The notes: generated by a model not told the origin, from the letters alone. Shown: positions 1 through 6,586, counted from the first letter of the stretch. The stretch is DNA of 6,586 bases from JAXGPP01 sp964436865 (GCA_964436865.1 CAYTFK010000373.1:1-6586), one strand, 5' to 3'. Translations and numbers: made by a program.

Positions 1-1917
1 CAGCAACTCGCCCGCTTGCCGCACCGAGGGTTCGGCCGGTCCGCTGCCGGCGAACTGCTTCAAGAGCCGTTCGCGCTCGGCCGCGGCAATCGCCAGGCAC
101 GCCGTGCCGCCATAAGGCCGGAGCGGATGGAAGACCGTTTCGACGATCGCTGCGCCGGAAGAATGAGCCCGAGCCCAGTCCTCGGAGACAACCAGATTGG
201 CCATGTACGGCGGCAACGGATAGGAGAACGGATCGCCCACGTGCGCACTCGCCCGGGTGCCGTAGAGTCCCGCTCTGTGAAGCCGCTCGCGGAGCGCAGC
301 GACCTGCCGCGCATCTTCGTCAATCACAATGACGTTCAGGTCCGACTTCGCAAGCAATTGCTCGACCAGCCTCCCGTCGGTGATGCCGAGCACCAGTGCA
401 TAACCTTCACGAACCCGAGCGGCCTTGAGAATCTCGTCCGCCTCACGGGTCGCCGCGGCGTCGGCCGGCAGCGGAGCCTTTGAGAGCGCGTGCACGTTCG
501 GCTCGCCCTTCTTGTCGCCAAACGCGTACAGACTCCCCTCATCGGTCACCACAAACAACTTCCCGTCCGCCGCGATCATGCTGTGCGGCGTGCCATCGAG
601 TGTGGTCTGCCACGCGATTCGCGGTTCCTCTCCCGCCCCGACAGTCCGCACCGCCGCCACGGTCCCCTTGCCGCCCAGGTAGAGCTGATCGCCGGCCTTG
701 ATGTGCAGCTTCAGCTTCGTTTTCATCCGCCAGATCTCGGCGAAATGGCCCTGCCACTTGTCGGGGTAGGTGTCATTGCGCCGAAGCGGCGGAACGGGTG
801 ACTTGCTCCGCTCTTCAAGCCGCACATCCGAAAGGTTGGAGGCAACAATGTCTCCGTCGTCGCTGTACATCACGTCGCCATCGAAGACCGGCTGGCGGAA
901 CGCTCCCAGGTCTTTGTGGTTGGTTGGATCGATGTCCAGCCTGGTCCTTCCGCCCGGATAGAGCATGGTCTTTGCCTCGGGCTCCCAGCGGCCTTCGAGA
1001 AACCGCTCGTCATTGGGCCGCGCCAGATCGTAAAGGTCGCCCCCGTGGCTCAGGTAATTCCGCGTCCCCGCCACAAACCAGGTCCCCTTCGGCAGACCAT
1101 TGCGCCCGCCCCATCCCATGGTGTAGTCGCTGGCAGCGCCGGTCTTCGGATCGAGAAACGCAGGCAGTTGCGCGCCGCATGGAACGACCAGCGTCTCGTG
1201 GATTATCGCCAGGTAGCCCTGCGGCGACAGGCCCGCTTCATTGGCCACGCAGTGGTCCATGTTGGCCCGGGCGATATGGTCGCTCTCGGTATTCGCCCAC
1301 ACGGTCTTCCCAGTCGACGCGTCGACGGCCGCCACCGCCACGCCGTATGTCGACCAGATCCCAGCGCCGAAGTACACCACGCCGTCCTTCACCACCGGTC
1401 CGCCGCGGGCCGGGCGAAGGGAAATCAGCCGGCCGTGCCCCAACAGCCTGCGATCGGCCTTCTCCGCCGCCGGATGTCGATACTTCCACTTCAGCGACCC
1501 GTCGGCAGCCGAGACGCAGTACAAGTAGCCGTCGTCCGAAACGAAATACACGTTCCCTCTCCAGACGGCCGGCGCGAACCGCACCGGGCCTTCGGCAAAG
1601 AACCGCCAGCGTTCCGCGCCAGAGTCCGTATCCAGGGCCGTCACCGTATCGGTAACCATCGAGGGCAAGAACAGCGTCTTTCCCTCTACCACCGGCTCAT
1701 ACGATTCATCGAACCGCAGCCTCACCTCGGCCGGAAACGCCGGCCGCGGCGCCGGCAACTCCCGCCGCCACGCCAGGTGCAATTCGTCCGGCAGCCGTTC
1801 CGGCGAAGCAGCGCTCCGCTGAGCATCGTACCGATACTGCGGCCAGTCGGCCGCCGGCAGCCCGGCCGTCAGAAACCATCCCAACACCACCCAACAAGCG
1901 ATCAGAGAGCGGTTCAT
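1..1917 (-). CDS. Exported PQQ-like beta-propeller protein with methyltransferase-like domain (3' end outside window)
   Basis: The frame stays open from ATG at 1917 to base 1: 639 codons with no stop, so the C-terminus is missing. Residues 1-23 are a Sec signal peptide with a likely cut after LPAA, before DWPQYR, the usual mature start of planctomycete PQQ-like proteins. Propeller repeats end in tryptophan-docking motifs at SGAERW (W104), GSLKW (W144) and GKTVW (W207), and further blades run to about residue 470. Residues about 480-610 look like a Rossmann methyltransferase: GYALVLG at 505-511, GRL at 515-517, acidic D533 after a hydrophobic strand (VIVID), D562 and the strand ANLVVSED at 573-580. 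The classical GxGxG loop is absent (G-I-T-D-G), so SAM binding is uncertain. In related planctomycete proteins, as I recall them, a second propeller follows the insert. The start has a weak GTGAG Shine-Dalgarno six bases upstream. No PQQ-dehydrogenase active site is seen; a scaffold or binding role is inferred. Confidence 0.88.
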   Translation of the reverse strand, partial: MNRSLIACWVVLGWFLTAGLPAADWPQYRYDAQRSAASPERLPDELHLAWRRELPAPRPAFPAEVRLRFDESYEPVVEGKTLFLPSMVTDTVTALDTDSGAERWRFFAEGPVRFAPAVWRGNVYFVSDDGYLYCVSAADGSLKWKYRHPAAEKADRRLLGHGRLISLRPARGGPVVKDGVVYFGAGIWSTYGVAVAAVDASTGKTVWANTESDHIARANMDHCVANEAGLSPQGYLAIIHETLVVPCGAQLPAFLDPKTGAASDYTMGWGGRNGLPKGTWFVAGTRNYLSHGGDLYDLARPNDERFLEGRWEPEAKTMLYPGGRTRLDIDPTNHKDLGAFRQPVFDGDVMYSDDGDIVASNLSDVRLEERSKSPVPPLRRNDTYPDKWQGHFAEIWRMKTKLKLHIKAGDQLYLGGKGTVAAVRTVGAGEEPRIAWQTTLDGTPHSMIAADGKLFVVTDEGSLYAFGDKKGEPNVHALSKAPLPADAAATREADEILKAARVREGYALVLGITDGRLVEQLLAKSDLNVIVIDEDARQVAALRERLHRAGLYGTRASAHVGDPFSYPLPPYMANLVVSEDWARAHSSGAAIVETVFHPLRPYGGTACLAIAAAERERLLKQFAGSGPAEPSVRQAGELL

Positions 1918-1951
1918 CTTATTCTCACTCGGCGTAATTGGTTCCGTGCCT

Positions 1952-1965
1952 GATTGCGGGCAATC
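1952..1965. promoter_or_regulatory. Short palindrome upstream of the PQQ-like gene
   Basis: GATTGC and GCAATC form a perfect 6-bp inverted repeat around a GG centre, 35 bases upstream of the ATG at 1917. Its place in the divergent intergenic stretch would suit an operator for the leftward gene, but a repeat this short may be chance. The whole stretch 1918-2208 shows no convincing gene, RNA or sigma-70 promoter on either strand. Confidence 0.2.
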
Positions 1966-2067
1966 TCAAGCCGCATTGCCGGCCCTCGATTGCCTGATGA
2001 TCGCCCAGGACGGCGCCCGTGTCCAGCGCCGCTCGGCAGTTTCCATCGAACATGGAGGCGTTTTCCA

Positions 2068-2082
2068 GCCGCGGCCCGCGGC
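2068..2082. repeat. GC-rich inverted repeat in divergent intergenic region
   Basis: GCCGCGG and CCGCGGC form perfect 7-bp arms around a single C. A one-base centre is too tight for a normal RNA hairpin, so if it works at all it would be as a DNA-binding palindrome. It lies between the divergent genes starting at 1917 and 2209. In DNA this GC-rich, chance is a fair explanation. Confidence 0.25.
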
Positions 2083-2198
2083 AAGCCTTCTGGCGTCACC
2101 AGGCGGATCCGCGGTCGTGACGGCCCGCGGGACCTGGACGCCGCACCGTCAGTACAGTAGCCTGGGAGCATCTACAGCCCTGGGCCCGTATTTATTGT

Positions 2199-2205
2199 GA
2201 GGGGG
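2199..2205 (+). promoter_or_regulatory. Ribosome binding site that decides the start of the 2209 gene
   Basis: GAGG at 2199-2202, inside GAGGGGG, lies six bases before GTG at 2209. The in-frame GTG at 2197 has no purine-rich stretch upstream and overlaps this site, so 2209 is preferred. Confidence 0.5.
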
Positions 2206-2208
2206 ATT

Positions 2209-2517
2209 GTGACGCCGGATGAAGAACTGGGACATCTTGACGCGGAGCTCCAGCGACTGCATGACGAACATCCCGACACGTTGGGCGTGCTTCGGCTGAC
2301 CGACCGCTGCCTGCGCGGATGCTCAAAGTGGAAGTGGGAACAGCGCGGTTGGACGATCAGCGACGGTCAGGCCTGTGGCATCATGAACGGAGACGCCGAA
2401 GATCGGCGAACGGCCCTCCTGGAGGTCCTCAAAGGGCAAATCCGCAAAGTCGAGTTCGTTCCCGAATTGGACGCCCTCAAGGTCGTGCCAGACACGTCGG
2501 CCTCGAAGCACGCATAG
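2209..2517 (+). CDS. Small acidic hypothetical protein
   Basis: I do not recognise this 102-residue protein. It starts at GTG 2209 (supported by a GAGG site) and stops at TAG 2515-2517. There is no signal peptide or membrane segment, so it is probably cytoplasmic. Residues 4-23 are acidic and look helical (DEELGHLDAELQRLHDEH). A compact Cys/Trp-rich centre follows, with C34-x3-C38, W41, W43, W48 and C56. The C-terminal half has alternating hydrophobic and charged residues, including VEFVPELDALKVV near the end. Codon third positions are GC-rich, as in the neighbours, and the composition is protein-like, which argues for a real gene. It is the only plus-strand gene here: divergent from the gene at 1917 and tail-to-tail with the operon end at 2539. 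C34, C38 and C56 could bind a metal, but three cysteines without a clear fourth ligand make this speculative. Confidence 0.6.
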   Translation: MTPDEELGHLDAELQRLHDEHPDTLGVLRLTDRCLRGCSKWKWEQRGWTISDGQACGIMNGDAEDRRTALLEVLKGQIRKVEFVPELDALKVVPDTSASKHA

Positions 2518-2538
2518 GAGCGGGCGGAATCCGCGCCA

Positions 2539-3681
2539 TCATTCCTCGCGTCCAACCGGCAATTCCATCACGTGGAGGTACTTCCCCGCGAACAAGTAAA
2601 GCCGATTGCCCTCGCGCCAGGGACTGATGAGTCCGTCGGCCATCGGCCATCGCGCGTATCCCCGTCCGTCGCGCGTCACGGTGCGAAAGTCCTTTGTCCG
2701 GCCGTAGATGACGCCGGCCCCGCCGTCGTAGAGATGGCTCTCCGACCAGCACAGCAGGTATTCACCGTCACCGAGGTAGCCGATGAAATGCGGCCGGTAG
2801 ACGCCCTTGCGTCCTCCGCCTCCGTCCTCCTGGTGAATCACTGGGTTCGTTTCGCCGTAATCCCAGCGACGACCATCGGTCGAGATGGCGAATCCCAGTT
2901 CGCAAGGATCCTGGAGCCATTTCCCGGTTTCGCTGAACTCGCCCCCCGTCCCGCGCAGGAAGCCCAGCCACCGCCCGTCCGGCAATCGCTGTATCGCGTG
3001 GTACGACGACTGGCTGTTCATCCACCGCTCGGCCGTCACCGGCAGCACTGGCACCAGCTTTCCCTTTTCATCCGTCCACGGCGTCCACACGTTCTCGGCC
3101 AGATCGGCACACGTCGCCAAGGCGGTGCGCTGGTGTCCTCCGCCGGTCGCCCACTGGTTCTCGTAGTAGTGAAAGTACATGAACCAGGCTTGCTCCTCTT
3201 CGTTCCACACCACGCATGGACTGGAGTAGTGGAACGGCTGCCCCGGCTTCCCCGGACACACCAGCACCCGGCTGTCGCCCCGCGCCGGATCCTTTTGGGC
3301 CAGCTTGACGTACGGCCCCTCGATCGACTCGGCCACCGCGCAGCCGATCCCCGAGTTCGGATCGTGGTGCGCGTAGAACAGGTAATAGCGGTTATCGGGC
3401 TTCCTTCCCCGATCGTTTCGCACCAAGGTCGGGTAGCCCACCGATTCGCGACCCTCGTCACCCGACCAGGTGCTCCGTTCCCATGCCTCGCTCTGCCAGA
3501 GGATCTGCGTCGTCCGCGCTACCTCCAGCGGCAACTCACCCGTCAAATCGGAGAGATCCACGCACTTCGTGTTCGGGTCGATCATTACAGGCGCATCGGC
3601 TGCGTCGACTCCCGCTCCCCATGCACAGCTAATGAACCACATCACGCCCACGGCGACCCCAAGTCTCGCCCGATACACCAT
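2539..3681 (-). CDS. Secreted GH43-like five-bladed beta-propeller protein
   Basis: A 380-residue exported protein. Residues 1-27 form a Sec signal peptide (hydrophobic GVAVGVMWFIS core; likely cut at VDA before ADAP). The mature part resembles the five-bladed propeller glycosidases of the GH43/GH32/GH117 type. Each blade opens with a short P motif and closes with a Tyr/Phe-rich strand: GYPTLV (Y83, P84) then YYLFYAHHD ending at D107; HYSSPCVVW (P155) then WFMYFHYY; SSYHAIQR (H228) then RWLGFLRG; and VYRPHFIGYL (R296, H298) then EYLLCWSES. AESIEGPY, a phrase typical of these families, is also present. The usual first-blade catalytic Asp (as in DP) is replaced by Tyr-Pro, so hydrolase activity is unproven. 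ATG 3681 is chosen for its strong AAGGAAG site and because the protein then begins with the signal peptide; ATG 3711 would add ten polar residues. It is the last gene of the probable operon, 40 nt after the lactonase gene. Confidence 0.82.
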   Translation of the reverse strand: MVYRARLGVAVGVMWFISCAWGAGVDAADAPVMIDPNTKCVDLSDLTGELPLEVARTTQILWQSEAWERSTWSGDEGRESVGYPTLVRNDRGRKPDNRYYLFYAHHDPNSGIGCAVAESIEGPYVKLAQKDPARGDSRVLVCPGKPGQPFHYSSPCVVWNEEEQAWFMYFHYYENQWATGGGHQRTALATCADLAENVWTPWTDEKGKLVPVLPVTAERWMNSQSSYHAIQRLPDGRWLGFLRGTGGEFSETGKWLQDPCELGFAISTDGRRWDYGETNPVIHQEDGGGGRKGVYRPHFIGYLGDGEYLLCWSESHLYDGGAGVIYGRTKDFRTVTRDGRGYARWPMADGLISPWREGNRLYLFAGKYLHVMELPVGREE

Positions 3682-3689
3682 CACCACAG

Positions 3690-3696
3690 CTTCCTT
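3690..3696 (-). promoter_or_regulatory. Ribosome binding site that decides the start of the GH43-like gene
   Basis: AAGGAAG on the minus strand lies eight bases upstream of ATG 3681. It falls inside the extra codons that would be added by the alternative ATG at 3711, and so favours the shorter protein. Confidence 0.6.
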
Positions 3697-3721
3697 TTTG
3701 CTACCAGTCATCCGTGCCTGA

Positions 3722-4996
3722 TCATTGGCCAGCGACGTCAAGCTCTGCAAACACCACCATCGACGGATTCCCCACCGCCGCATACTGTCCGGTAAACGCC
3801 AAACAGCCGCTCTCCCGATCCACGCCGAATACGGCGACGTTGTCTGCCCGCTGGTTGCAGCAGTAGAGAAACCGCCCCGTCGGGTCGAAGCTGAAACTCC
3901 GCGGATAGTTGCCTCTGGTCCACTCTTCCCCCAGGTACGCGAGCTCTCCGTTTGCGCCCACTGAGAATATCGCGATGCTGTCGTGCAGCCGGTTCCCCGC
4001 GTAAACAAATCGCCCATCGGCCGAAACGAGGATCGCCGAACAGAAATTGCTCCCCGCATAGCCCGGCGGCAGCGTCGAGATCGTCTGCCGAGCCGCCAGT
4101 CGCCCCATCCTCGCATCGTAGTCGAACAGCACGACGGTCGACCCTTCCTCCTGAATGGAGTAGAACCATCGCCCGTTCGGATGAAAACAGAAATGTCTCG
4201 GCCCGTCGCCCGGCGGAAGTGCGACCGCCGGTGGATCGCCGGCCGTCAGCACGCCTCGCTCGTCGTCGAACTTCCACACGAAGATCCGATCGAGGCCCAG
4301 GTCCACATGCAGCACGAACCGACCCGCCGGGTCGGCCTCGATCATGTGCGCGTGGGTCCGATCGTGCCCGCTGAAGGCAAAGCTCCCCGGCGGAGCGTTG
4401 GTCGCCCTCGTGGGGCCGATCGTGCCGCGGTCGACCTTCACATCCGTGGCCTTCCCCAGTCGCCCGTCCGCCAGGATCGGCAGCACCGCCACAGCGCCGC
4501 CGAAATAATTGGCCACCAGCAGGAACCGACCCGATGGATGGATGCTGACGTAGGTCGGCCCCGCTCCTCCCGAGCCCACCGTGTTGAGCAGCGTCAGCCC
4601 CCCCTCGGTCCGATCCATTACAAACGCGCTTATCGTCCCTTCCTTGCTCTCTCCCAGGCGATCCGTCTCATTGGCCGAGTACATCCGCGTCCCGGCGGTA
4701 TTCACCGCCAGGCAACTCGGGCTGGTCCCCATCTCGAATACCCCGGCCGCCTGCAATGCCCCGGTCCTCCGATCCACCCGGAACCGATGGATCCCACGCC
4801 CATTCCCTGGCGGCAAATCCACCTGCGTCGGCAACACGTCCTTCAGCGGGGAGCTGAACGTCCCCACGTACGCCATCAGGGCCCCACGGCCCTCGCCCTC
4901 TTCGGCCCGCATGAGCCCGCCCGCCAGCGTGCTTGCCCCCGCCATCGCAGCACATCCCTTCAGAAACACACGCCGCGAGCTATCGAACCGTGTCAT
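3722..4996 (-). CDS. Tat-exported lactonase-family (YbhE/Pgl-type) beta-propeller protein
   Basis: A 424-residue protein of the seven-bladed lactonase family, whose founding member is the 6-phosphogluconolactonase Pgl (YbhE). Residues 6-13 (SSRRVFLK) match the twin-arginine consensus, with R8-R9 followed by a hydrophobic stretch to about residue 29, so it is folded before export. Family landmarks appear in order: YVGTF near the mature N-terminus, GPTYVSIHPSGRFLLVANY, THAHMIEADPAGRFV with H215 and H217, then DLGLDRIFVWKFD, GDGPRHFCFHPNGR (R267, H268), NYPRSFSFDPTGRFLY and a closing GNPSMVVF. Length and repeat pattern fit a complete family member. Export makes a pentose-phosphate role unlikely; a periplasmic lactonase or a binding propeller fits better (inference). 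ATG 4996 is chosen because GCGAGG lies eight bases upstream and the protein then begins just before the Tat motif. A longer frame from 5074 would overlap the preceding gene and bury the signal. Confidence 0.9.
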   Translation of the reverse strand: MTRFDSSRRVFLKGCAAMAGASTLAGGLMRAEEGEGRGALMAYVGTFSSPLKDVLPTQVDLPPGNGRGIHRFRVDRRTGALQAAGVFEMGTSPSCLAVNTAGTRMYSANETDRLGESKEGTISAFVMDRTEGGLTLLNTVGSGGAGPTYVSIHPSGRFLLVANYFGGAVAVLPILADGRLGKATDVKVDRGTIGPTRATNAPPGSFAFSGHDRTHAHMIEADPAGRFVLHVDLGLDRIFVWKFDDERGVLTAGDPPAVALPPGDGPRHFCFHPNGRWFYSIQEEGSTVVLFDYDARMGRLAARQTISTLPPGYAGSNFCSAILVSADGRFVYAGNRLHDSIAIFSVGANGELAYLGEEWTRGNYPRSFSFDPTGRFLYCCNQRADNVAVFGVDRESGCLAFTGQYAAVGNPSMVVFAELDVAGQ

Positions 4997-5004
4997 GGGA
5001 GTTG

Positions 5005-5010
5005 CCTCGC
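5005..5010 (-). promoter_or_regulatory. Ribosome binding site that decides the start of the lactonase gene
   Basis: GCGAGG on the minus strand ends eight bases upstream of ATG 4996. It sits within the 16-nt gap after the ceramidase-like stop codon (5013-5015), which fits translation from a shared mRNA. Confidence 0.55.
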
Positions 5011-5012
5011 GG

Positions 5013-6476
5013 TCACTTCGCCGCCGCCTCGGTTGGCCAAAGGGAATGAATCTCCTCCAACGTCCGGTCCACAAGCACCTGGCCTCCCTCGGGGCCGATG
5101 CGGCTGCTCTGGATCACCGCTCCGTAACCGCCTCCCCGCACCGCCCGCTCGCTGGGCAGGTAACCCGCCGAGCCGGCAAGCTGGATGACGAACGTCTGCA
5201 CGGCCGGACTCCGCGCCTTCATCTGCACGCCATAGTCGGTATAGAGTTCGAACTCGTTGGTGGCGATCGCCACGTCCCCCAGTCGCAGCACGTGCAACTC
5301 CATGGCGAGCTTGCCTTCAGTCCCGGCCTGCTGTGCTTCGTAGCGCTCCACCACTCCCTGATGCCAGCGGTAATTCCACCGTTGCGCCGGATCGTCGACA
5401 AACTTCGCCGCCTCCCGCCGGGCCTCGGCCACCTCCGCCTCCGTCACCTGACGGTACGGCAGTTCAATAGTCTGCACGCGATGGCCGAACACGGCGTCGG
5501 AGCGGATGTCGGCCTTTGCCCCTTCGTAAGCCTCCTCCCAGCCGCCAACGATCCGCCGGGCAACCTCTTCCAGCCGCGTCAGGCCGCGGAGCTTTCGCAT
5601 CCGCTCGTCGGCCGCCTTGCCGTATTGAGGCCGCGACGTCTGATCCCCCGCCGCGCCAATCCAGCCGAGCACGAGCAGTTCCTCGCCATGCTTCTCACGC
5701 AGTCTCTGCCGCACCGGGTGCCAGTAGTCGGCCAGGATCGAAAGGCCTCCTTCCGCCTCCTGTGCCGGGCAGGCCACATTGATCGCCGTTGCGATAAGCC
5801 GGTCCTGTTCGCCCCAGAAGAAGAGGCACTCGAGGTTGTGATCCTCGTAGCCCTCGATGCCGCGGAAGTCTGGCGTGTTCGTCGGCCCGTACATCTTCGC
5901 CGTGCCGTCGGCATATACTGCGCGCCGATTCTGAGCCACCACCGCCTGTCCGCGCCCCCATCCCACCTTGCCCGGCCGCCGCTTCTGCCAGCTTTGGACG
6001 ATCGCCTCGCCGACCCGTTCGGCCAGAAATTCCACGTATTCCGCCGGCTTCATCACGCCACTATCCGGCAGCGTGTAACGCCCCTCCACGGTCACCGGAG
6101 CGTTGTGGGTATGCGTGGCGCTCATGAAGAGCTTGCCGAGGTCGAATCCTTCCAGCCGCGGTTTCACCTCCTCGCGGATCCGATCGAGCACGCCCGGCCG
6201 GACTGCCACCAGATCGACTGACACTATAATCGCCTGGTCGAGCACTCTGTCTCCGTCGCGCGATTCCAATGCCAGAGCCGTCGCCGATAGCGGCGATTCG
6301 ACTTTGTTGGAAACCCGCAGATTCCGGTGCCCGTCGAGCGGGACCGGCTGGTCGGGGGTAATGTCTACCGTCGCCCCCCCGATCCACAGATCTGCCGCCC
6401 CGACTGGCGCCGTTGCCAGGCCCAGTGCCAACACGGACAGAAAGAAAACGCAAGGACGGAATCTCCAGGTCTTCAT
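5013..6476 (-). CDS. Secreted neutral/alkaline ceramidase-like protein
   Basis: A 487-residue protein with a Sec signal peptide (residues 1-27 or 28, cut near VGAA before DLWIGG). The mature start, GGATVDITP (34-41 region), is the hallmark of the neutral/alkaline ceramidase N-terminal domain, a zinc amidase fold that releases fatty acid from ceramide in characterised members. Also conserved are SATHTHNAPV with H122 and H124 (zinc-ligand motif), NEFELYTDYG with E408 and E410, and AGYLPSE with Y439, near where known enzymes have a Glu and a Tyr zinc ligand (assigned by eye). Differences: the region expected to give the second His ligand reads NVACPAQ (C236), with H253 nearby, and the usual GD-x-S nucleophile loop reads GDQTSRP (D278, T280, S281). 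Known bacterial ceramidases are about 650 residues, so the C-terminal immunoglobulin-like domain is absent. The substrate may not be ceramide. It is the first clear gene of the leftward operon. Confidence 0.87.
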   Translation of the reverse strand: MKTWRFRPCVFFLSVLALGLATAPVGAADLWIGGATVDITPDQPVPLDGHRNLRVSNKVESPLSATALALESRDGDRVLDQAIIVSVDLVAVRPGVLDRIREEVKPRLEGFDLGKLFMSATHTHNAPVTVEGRYTLPDSGVMKPAEYVEFLAERVGEAIVQSWQKRRPGKVGWGRGQAVVAQNRRAVYADGTAKMYGPTNTPDFRGIEGYEDHNLECLFFWGEQDRLIATAINVACPAQEAEGGLSILADYWHPVRQRLREKHGEELLVLGWIGAAGDQTSRPQYGKAADERMRKLRGLTRLEEVARRIVGGWEEAYEGAKADIRSDAVFGHRVQTIELPYRQVTEAEVAEARREAAKFVDDPAQRWNYRWHQGVVERYEAQQAGTEGKLAMELHVLRLGDVAIATNEFELYTDYGVQMKARSPAVQTFVIQLAGSAGYLPSERAVRGGGYGAVIQSSRIGPEGGQVLVDRTLEEIHSLWPTEAAAK

Positions 6477-6484
6477 GGGCGTTC

Positions 6485-6502
6485 CGGGCAGAGACCTGCC
6501 CG
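6485..6502 (-). promoter_or_regulatory. Hairpin just upstream of the ceramidase-like start
   Basis: Perfect 7-bp arms CGGGCAG and CTGCCCG enclose a four-base loop. On the minus-strand mRNA the stem ends eight bases before ATG 6476, so it abuts the ribosome landing zone, where only a weak GGA is visible. It could damp translation or mark the 3' end of the upstream gene. There is no T-run after it, so a classical intrinsic terminator is unlikely. Confidence 0.4.
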
Positions 6503-6531
6503 CCTTTCCTGCTCAGGTAGTCCGTGGCGGC

Positions 6532-6586
6532 TTAGGTTCTCGATTCGGCGGCACCGGCCGGCATCCGGTCAGCGACCGCCTGCCGC
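6532..6586 (-). CDS. Possible C-terminal end of an upstream gene (partial)
   Basis: One minus-strand frame reads RQAVADRMPAGAAESRT and stops at TAA 6534-6532. The reading is plausible as a protein tail and most third positions are G or C. If real, the gene would end 55 nt before the ceramidase-like start and could share its transcript. Seventeen codons are too few to identify a family, and other frames are also open across part of this edge. Confidence 0.25.
   Translation of the reverse strand, partial: RQAVADRMPAGAAESRT

Noticed and set aside
916..1953. 345-codon plus-strand open frame
   Set aside because: It is antisense to the PQQ-like gene, whose frame is open across the whole region and shows propeller repeats. 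The plus-strand product is arginine-rich and featureless.
1914..2171. 85-codon minus-strand frame in the divergent intergenic region
   Set aside because: It overlaps the PQQ-like start, is strongly arginine/glycine-rich and matches no family I know; it is probably a chance frame in GC-rich DNA.
2189..2194. TATTTA as a -10 promoter element for the 2209 gene
   Set aside because: No matching -35 hexamer lies at the right distance, and the implied transcript would begin inside the ribosome binding site.
2524..2534. GCGGA-A-TCCGC palindrome in the gap between convergent genes as a terminator
   Set aside because: The stem is only 4-5 bp and there is no T-run on either side, so the sequence does not support a terminator call.
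2572..3795. 407-codon plus-strand open frame
   Set aside because: It is antisense to the GH43-like gene and has no recognisable domain or signal.
3682..4116. N-terminal extension of the GH43-like gene
   Set aside because: The frame is open back to an ATG at 4116, but this would overlap the lactonase gene by almost 400 bases and place the signal peptide deep inside the protein. The ATG at 3681 has a proper ribosome site.
4997..5074. N-terminal extension of the lactonase gene
   Set aside because: It overlaps the ceramidase-like coding end and would bury the Tat signal; ATG 4996 has a well-placed ribosome site.
4581..6221. 546-codon plus-strand open frame
   Set aside because: It lies antisense to the ceramidase-like and lactonase genes, both of which have clear family motifs and export signals. 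Its translation is Pro/Arg/His-rich with no domain, as expected of a GC-rich shadow frame.

Overview
The window reads as a GC-rich stretch of a planctomycete-type chromosome (inference). The signs are a dense set of exported proteins of the kinds common in planctomycetes: a PQQ-like beta-propeller joined to a methyltransferase-like fold, a Tat-exported YbhE/Pgl-type lactonase, a short neutral-ceramidase-like protein and a GH43-like secreted propeller. No rRNA, tRNA, CRISPR array, transposase or phage gene is visible.

Layout from right to left. On the minus strand, 6532-6586 may hold the last codons of an upstream gene. Three genes then run leftward as a probable operon: the ceramidase-like protein (6476-5013), the lactonase-family propeller (4996-3722, after a 16-nt gap) and the GH43-like propeller (3681-2539, after a 40-nt gap). 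Next comes a small plus-strand gene of unknown function (2209-2517), which converges on the operon end with a 21-nt gap. After a 291-nt divergent intergenic stretch, another minus-strand gene starts at 1917 and runs off the left edge. It codes for at least 639 residues: a signal peptide, PQQ-type propeller repeats and a methyltransferase-like Rossmann fold.

All four large proteins carry export signals, three Sec-type and one Tat-type, and three of them are beta-propellers. The operon looks like an envelope or periplasmic set acting on an amide, lactone or glycan substrate, but the sequence does not name the substrate. Both hydrolase-like members depart from the textbook active sites: the ceramidase-like protein has GDQT where GD-x-S is usual, and the GH43-like protein lacks the usual first-blade Asp. 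Their chemistry should therefore not be copied from the family name. I found no clear sign of a wholly new multi-gene system. The observations most worth checking are the divergent methyltransferase fold inside an exported protein, the altered active sites, and the unassigned 102-residue protein.
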